Shown piece by piece: positions 62,470 to 64,000 of a stretch of 64,000 nucleotides of DNA (its first letter is position 1; each line of letters begins with the position of its first letter). The position numbers were made by a program, and so were the translations under genes. Source of the stretch: Piper betle. Its lineage: Eukaryota > Streptophyta > Magnoliopsida > Piperales > Piperaceae. The notes beneath the pieces were generated by a model. That model was not told the DNA's origin and ran no database searches. It saw only the letters and a list, made by a program, of their open reading frames with translations. The stretch covers positions 1 through 64,000 of the forward strand of contig JAURVB010011141.1 in NCBI GenBank assembly GCA_033002965.1, in the 5' to 3' direction.

Positions 62470-62843
62470 GAGTCAAGACTCAATATAGAAATGATTATAT
62501 AATTGAATGAATTTATTGTGTAAATGTTTTATTAATTATATATATACATATATATGTTAATTTGATAGGCTGACACTGAATTGCACATTTAGAAAAAAAC
62601 TCTCCGTTTTATTTTACAAATTTTATCGTAGGTATTTTGGTATGTAAATTGGCTGTTATATCATCTATATAATAACATGTTAAGTTTATTTTTGTCTATT
62701 AATATATGCATAGCAATTAACATCTTCCATCTTGAGATGCAGAGAGTATATTAAAATAGGTTGGGTTCATGTTAGCCGTCCTAACGGGGACCAATTGTAT
62801 TCCAGTTTGGTTCACGTGAATAAATCGGACTTGGGATGTTATA
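62470..62843 (+). mobile_element. LTR copy C, right part (3' end)
   Basis: Bases 62470-62666 repeat 58913-59117 (GAGTCAAGACTCAATA to TCATCT) with roughly a tenth of positions changed. The sequence then continues to an LTR end GGGATGTTATA that matches the end of copy A. Confidence 0.6.
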
Positions 62844-63100
62844 CTCACCTTAAACTTTTATTTTGCAAGAAGGGATTAAAAAATATGAGAGACGTTCCAT
62901 TAACACAAGCGCAATAACATATATATTTGCATATCCGTTAGTAACAAAACCCAAATAATTAGCATAATTAGTATAAAATACACTTAATACTCATTGTACT
63001 CATTACAAAAACACACAAAACCACAATTGTAAAACAACATCATATCACAAAAACAAAAATACACAAACATAAATAATGTTGGATCAGAAACGTGATTCAA
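62844..63100. other. 3' flank of the zinc-finger gene
   Basis: AT-rich, probably the 3' UTR and downstream region of the minus-strand gene. Nothing else seen. Confidence 0.4.
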
Positions 63101-63982
63101 CTACTCCACACTATATATGATCACAAAGCAAGGTAGGACCGCTCTGGGGCTAAACACCACCACCTCGTCCTCCCTCTCCCCCTCCCCCTCCCCTCTCCTC
63201 ACCACCACCGAGTCGAACCCGACGTCCCCTTTTCCCGCCCCGTCGCCGACGACGACATTATCAGCATCGCCACCGCAAACGCCCTCTTCCGCCTCCCTCC
63301 CCACCCGCCCCGCCACCACCCTGCAAACCAACATTGCCCTCTTCACGTTCATGAACTCGAACTCCTCCTCCATCTCAGCCGGTATGGCATCGTGCGCTGC
63401 CTTGCTGCTCCCCATCACCCCTATCCCATCCATCTTCGCCGAAAACCCGTCTTTTACGATCCCACAGACTCCACAAAGCTCCTCCTCGCACAGCCCATTC
63501 CCAGCTCTTCCCAAGGAGCAGAGGTAGGTGGTGCAATGGAACCTTAGGAGCTCGTTGCCGTCGGCCATGCACCGCTCGTCTCGCCGGAGAGCAGCCTTGG
63601 CCTTGATCGCCTCGCGGTAGTCCTCGAACCTGGCCACCATCTTGGGACTGTTGTGGATCTTCAACACCCTCCGGACGGTTGCCGGAGGTAGCTTGCTAAG
63701 CCAGCTGCTCTGGAAGATCATGGAGACGACGTTCTTGGCCGTGTCGTCATCGTGGAGCTCCGACACCGCGTGCCTCGCCGACTGGTGGAGCTCGAGAAGT
63801 TGGGCCAACGCGAAGACCTCGCCGCAGGCGGAACAGGGGAAGATGTCGGCATTTCGGAAGGAGAAGGACGGCTTTCGGGAGTGGGTCTTCGCCGGCGCCG
63901 CCATGGCGAAGTCGGAGTCGGTGAAGGAGTTGGCGCATGATCTCTTCCTGGTGGGAGGGGGAAGAGGAGTGATAGCTTTCAA
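63101..63982 (-). CDS. C2H2 zinc-finger protein (At1g75710/At2g29660-like), 5' end off window
   Basis: One exon is visible, ending with TAG at 63101. The frame stays open to the right edge without an upstream stop, and the codon at 63982 is TTG, so the true ATG is probably beyond 64000. The first ATG inside is at 63904 (267 aa). A single C2H2 finger CSACGEVFALAQLLELHQSARH is followed by the family block KNVVSMIFQSSWLSKLP, the motif MVARFEDYREAIKAKAAL, RCMADGNELLRFHC, a cysteine pair (CGVCGIVKDGF), MLVCRVVAGRVG and the C-terminal FSPRAVLPCFVIIY. These plant proteins are of unclear function; nucleic-acid binding by the finger is inferred. No frame break. Confidence 0.85.
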   Translation of the reverse strand: MKAITPLPPPTRKRSCANSFTDSDFAMAAPAKTHSRKPSFSFRNADIFPCSACGEVFALAQLLELHQSARHAVSELHDDDTAKNVVSMIFQSSWLSKLPPATVRRVLKIHNSPKMVARFEDYREAIKAKAALRRDERCMADGNELLRFHCTTYLCSLGRAGNGLCEEELCGVCGIVKDGFSAKMDGIGVMGSSKAAHDAIPAEMEEEFEFMNVKRAMLVCRVVAGRVGREAEEGVCGGDADNVVVGDGAGKGDVGFDSVVVRRGEGEGEREDEVVVFSPRAVLPCFVIIYSVE

Positions 63983-64000
63983 TGCCGCCGGCGCCGGATC

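Noticed and set aside
1..64000. Search for a clustered multi-gene system, CRISPR-like array or viral genes
   Set aside because: The genes are unrelated plant genes on both strands, spaced by repeats. No regularly spaced repeat-spacer array and no viral coding sequence was seen.

Overview
The window is nuclear DNA of a flowering plant: interrupted genes with GT-AG introns, plant-specific families (PIP aquaporin, non-RD LRR receptor kinase, plant clathrin light chain, GT64 glycosyltransferase), long AT-rich intergenic tracts and several plant transposon types. Protein flavour and GC-rich first exons lean towards a monocot, but I cannot name a species from the sequence.

Layout, left to right. 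9-2900: long LTR (copy A). 5.35-5.94 kb: probable TRIM mini-retrotransposon. 8.36-11.77 kb (+): basic Ser/Pro-rich protein with five exons and two single-base frame breaks. 15.76-18.29 kb (+): receptor-like cytoplasmic kinase, six exons, intact. 19.04-20.77 kb (-): clathrin light chain, three exons, intact. 21.81-24.68 kb (-): Xa21-type LRR receptor kinase whose kinase domain stops early. 25.53-26.54 kb (-): decayed anthranilate synthase alpha-subunit pseudogene with no long open frame. 27.42-27.95 kb: 530-bp inverted-repeat transposon with a 9-bp target duplication. 28.73-31.24 kb (+): ribosomal stalk protein P0, five exons, intact. 35.2-36.5 kb (+): TPR protein with an N-terminal membrane segment, broken by about four single-base losses. 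36.8-37.8 kb: degenerate tandem repeat array. 39.99-42.78 kb (-): GT64 glycosyltransferase, five exons, intact. 45.7-48.95 kb: small inverted-repeat elements, one split by a solo LTR (copy B). 49.55-50.16 kb: GC-rich Mutator-like element. 52.45-53.50 kb (+): PIP1 aquaporin, three exons, intact. 54.8-56.1 kb: candidate DNA transposon. 57.1-62.8 kb: LTR copy C interrupted by the rearranged, opposite-strand LTR copy D. 63.10 kb to the right edge (-): C2H2 zinc-finger protein, 5' end outside the window.

The genes are unrelated housekeeping, membrane and signalling genes, each with its own promoter; nothing looks like a metabolic cluster or a novel multi-gene system. The most informative items are the decayed genes (anthranilate synthase relic, truncated receptor kinase), the homopolymer frame breaks in two otherwise conserved genes, and the nested LTR and MITE structures.

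Exon boundaries were derived by reading splice sites and keeping frame by hand. Family names come from recognising protein motifs, not from a search.
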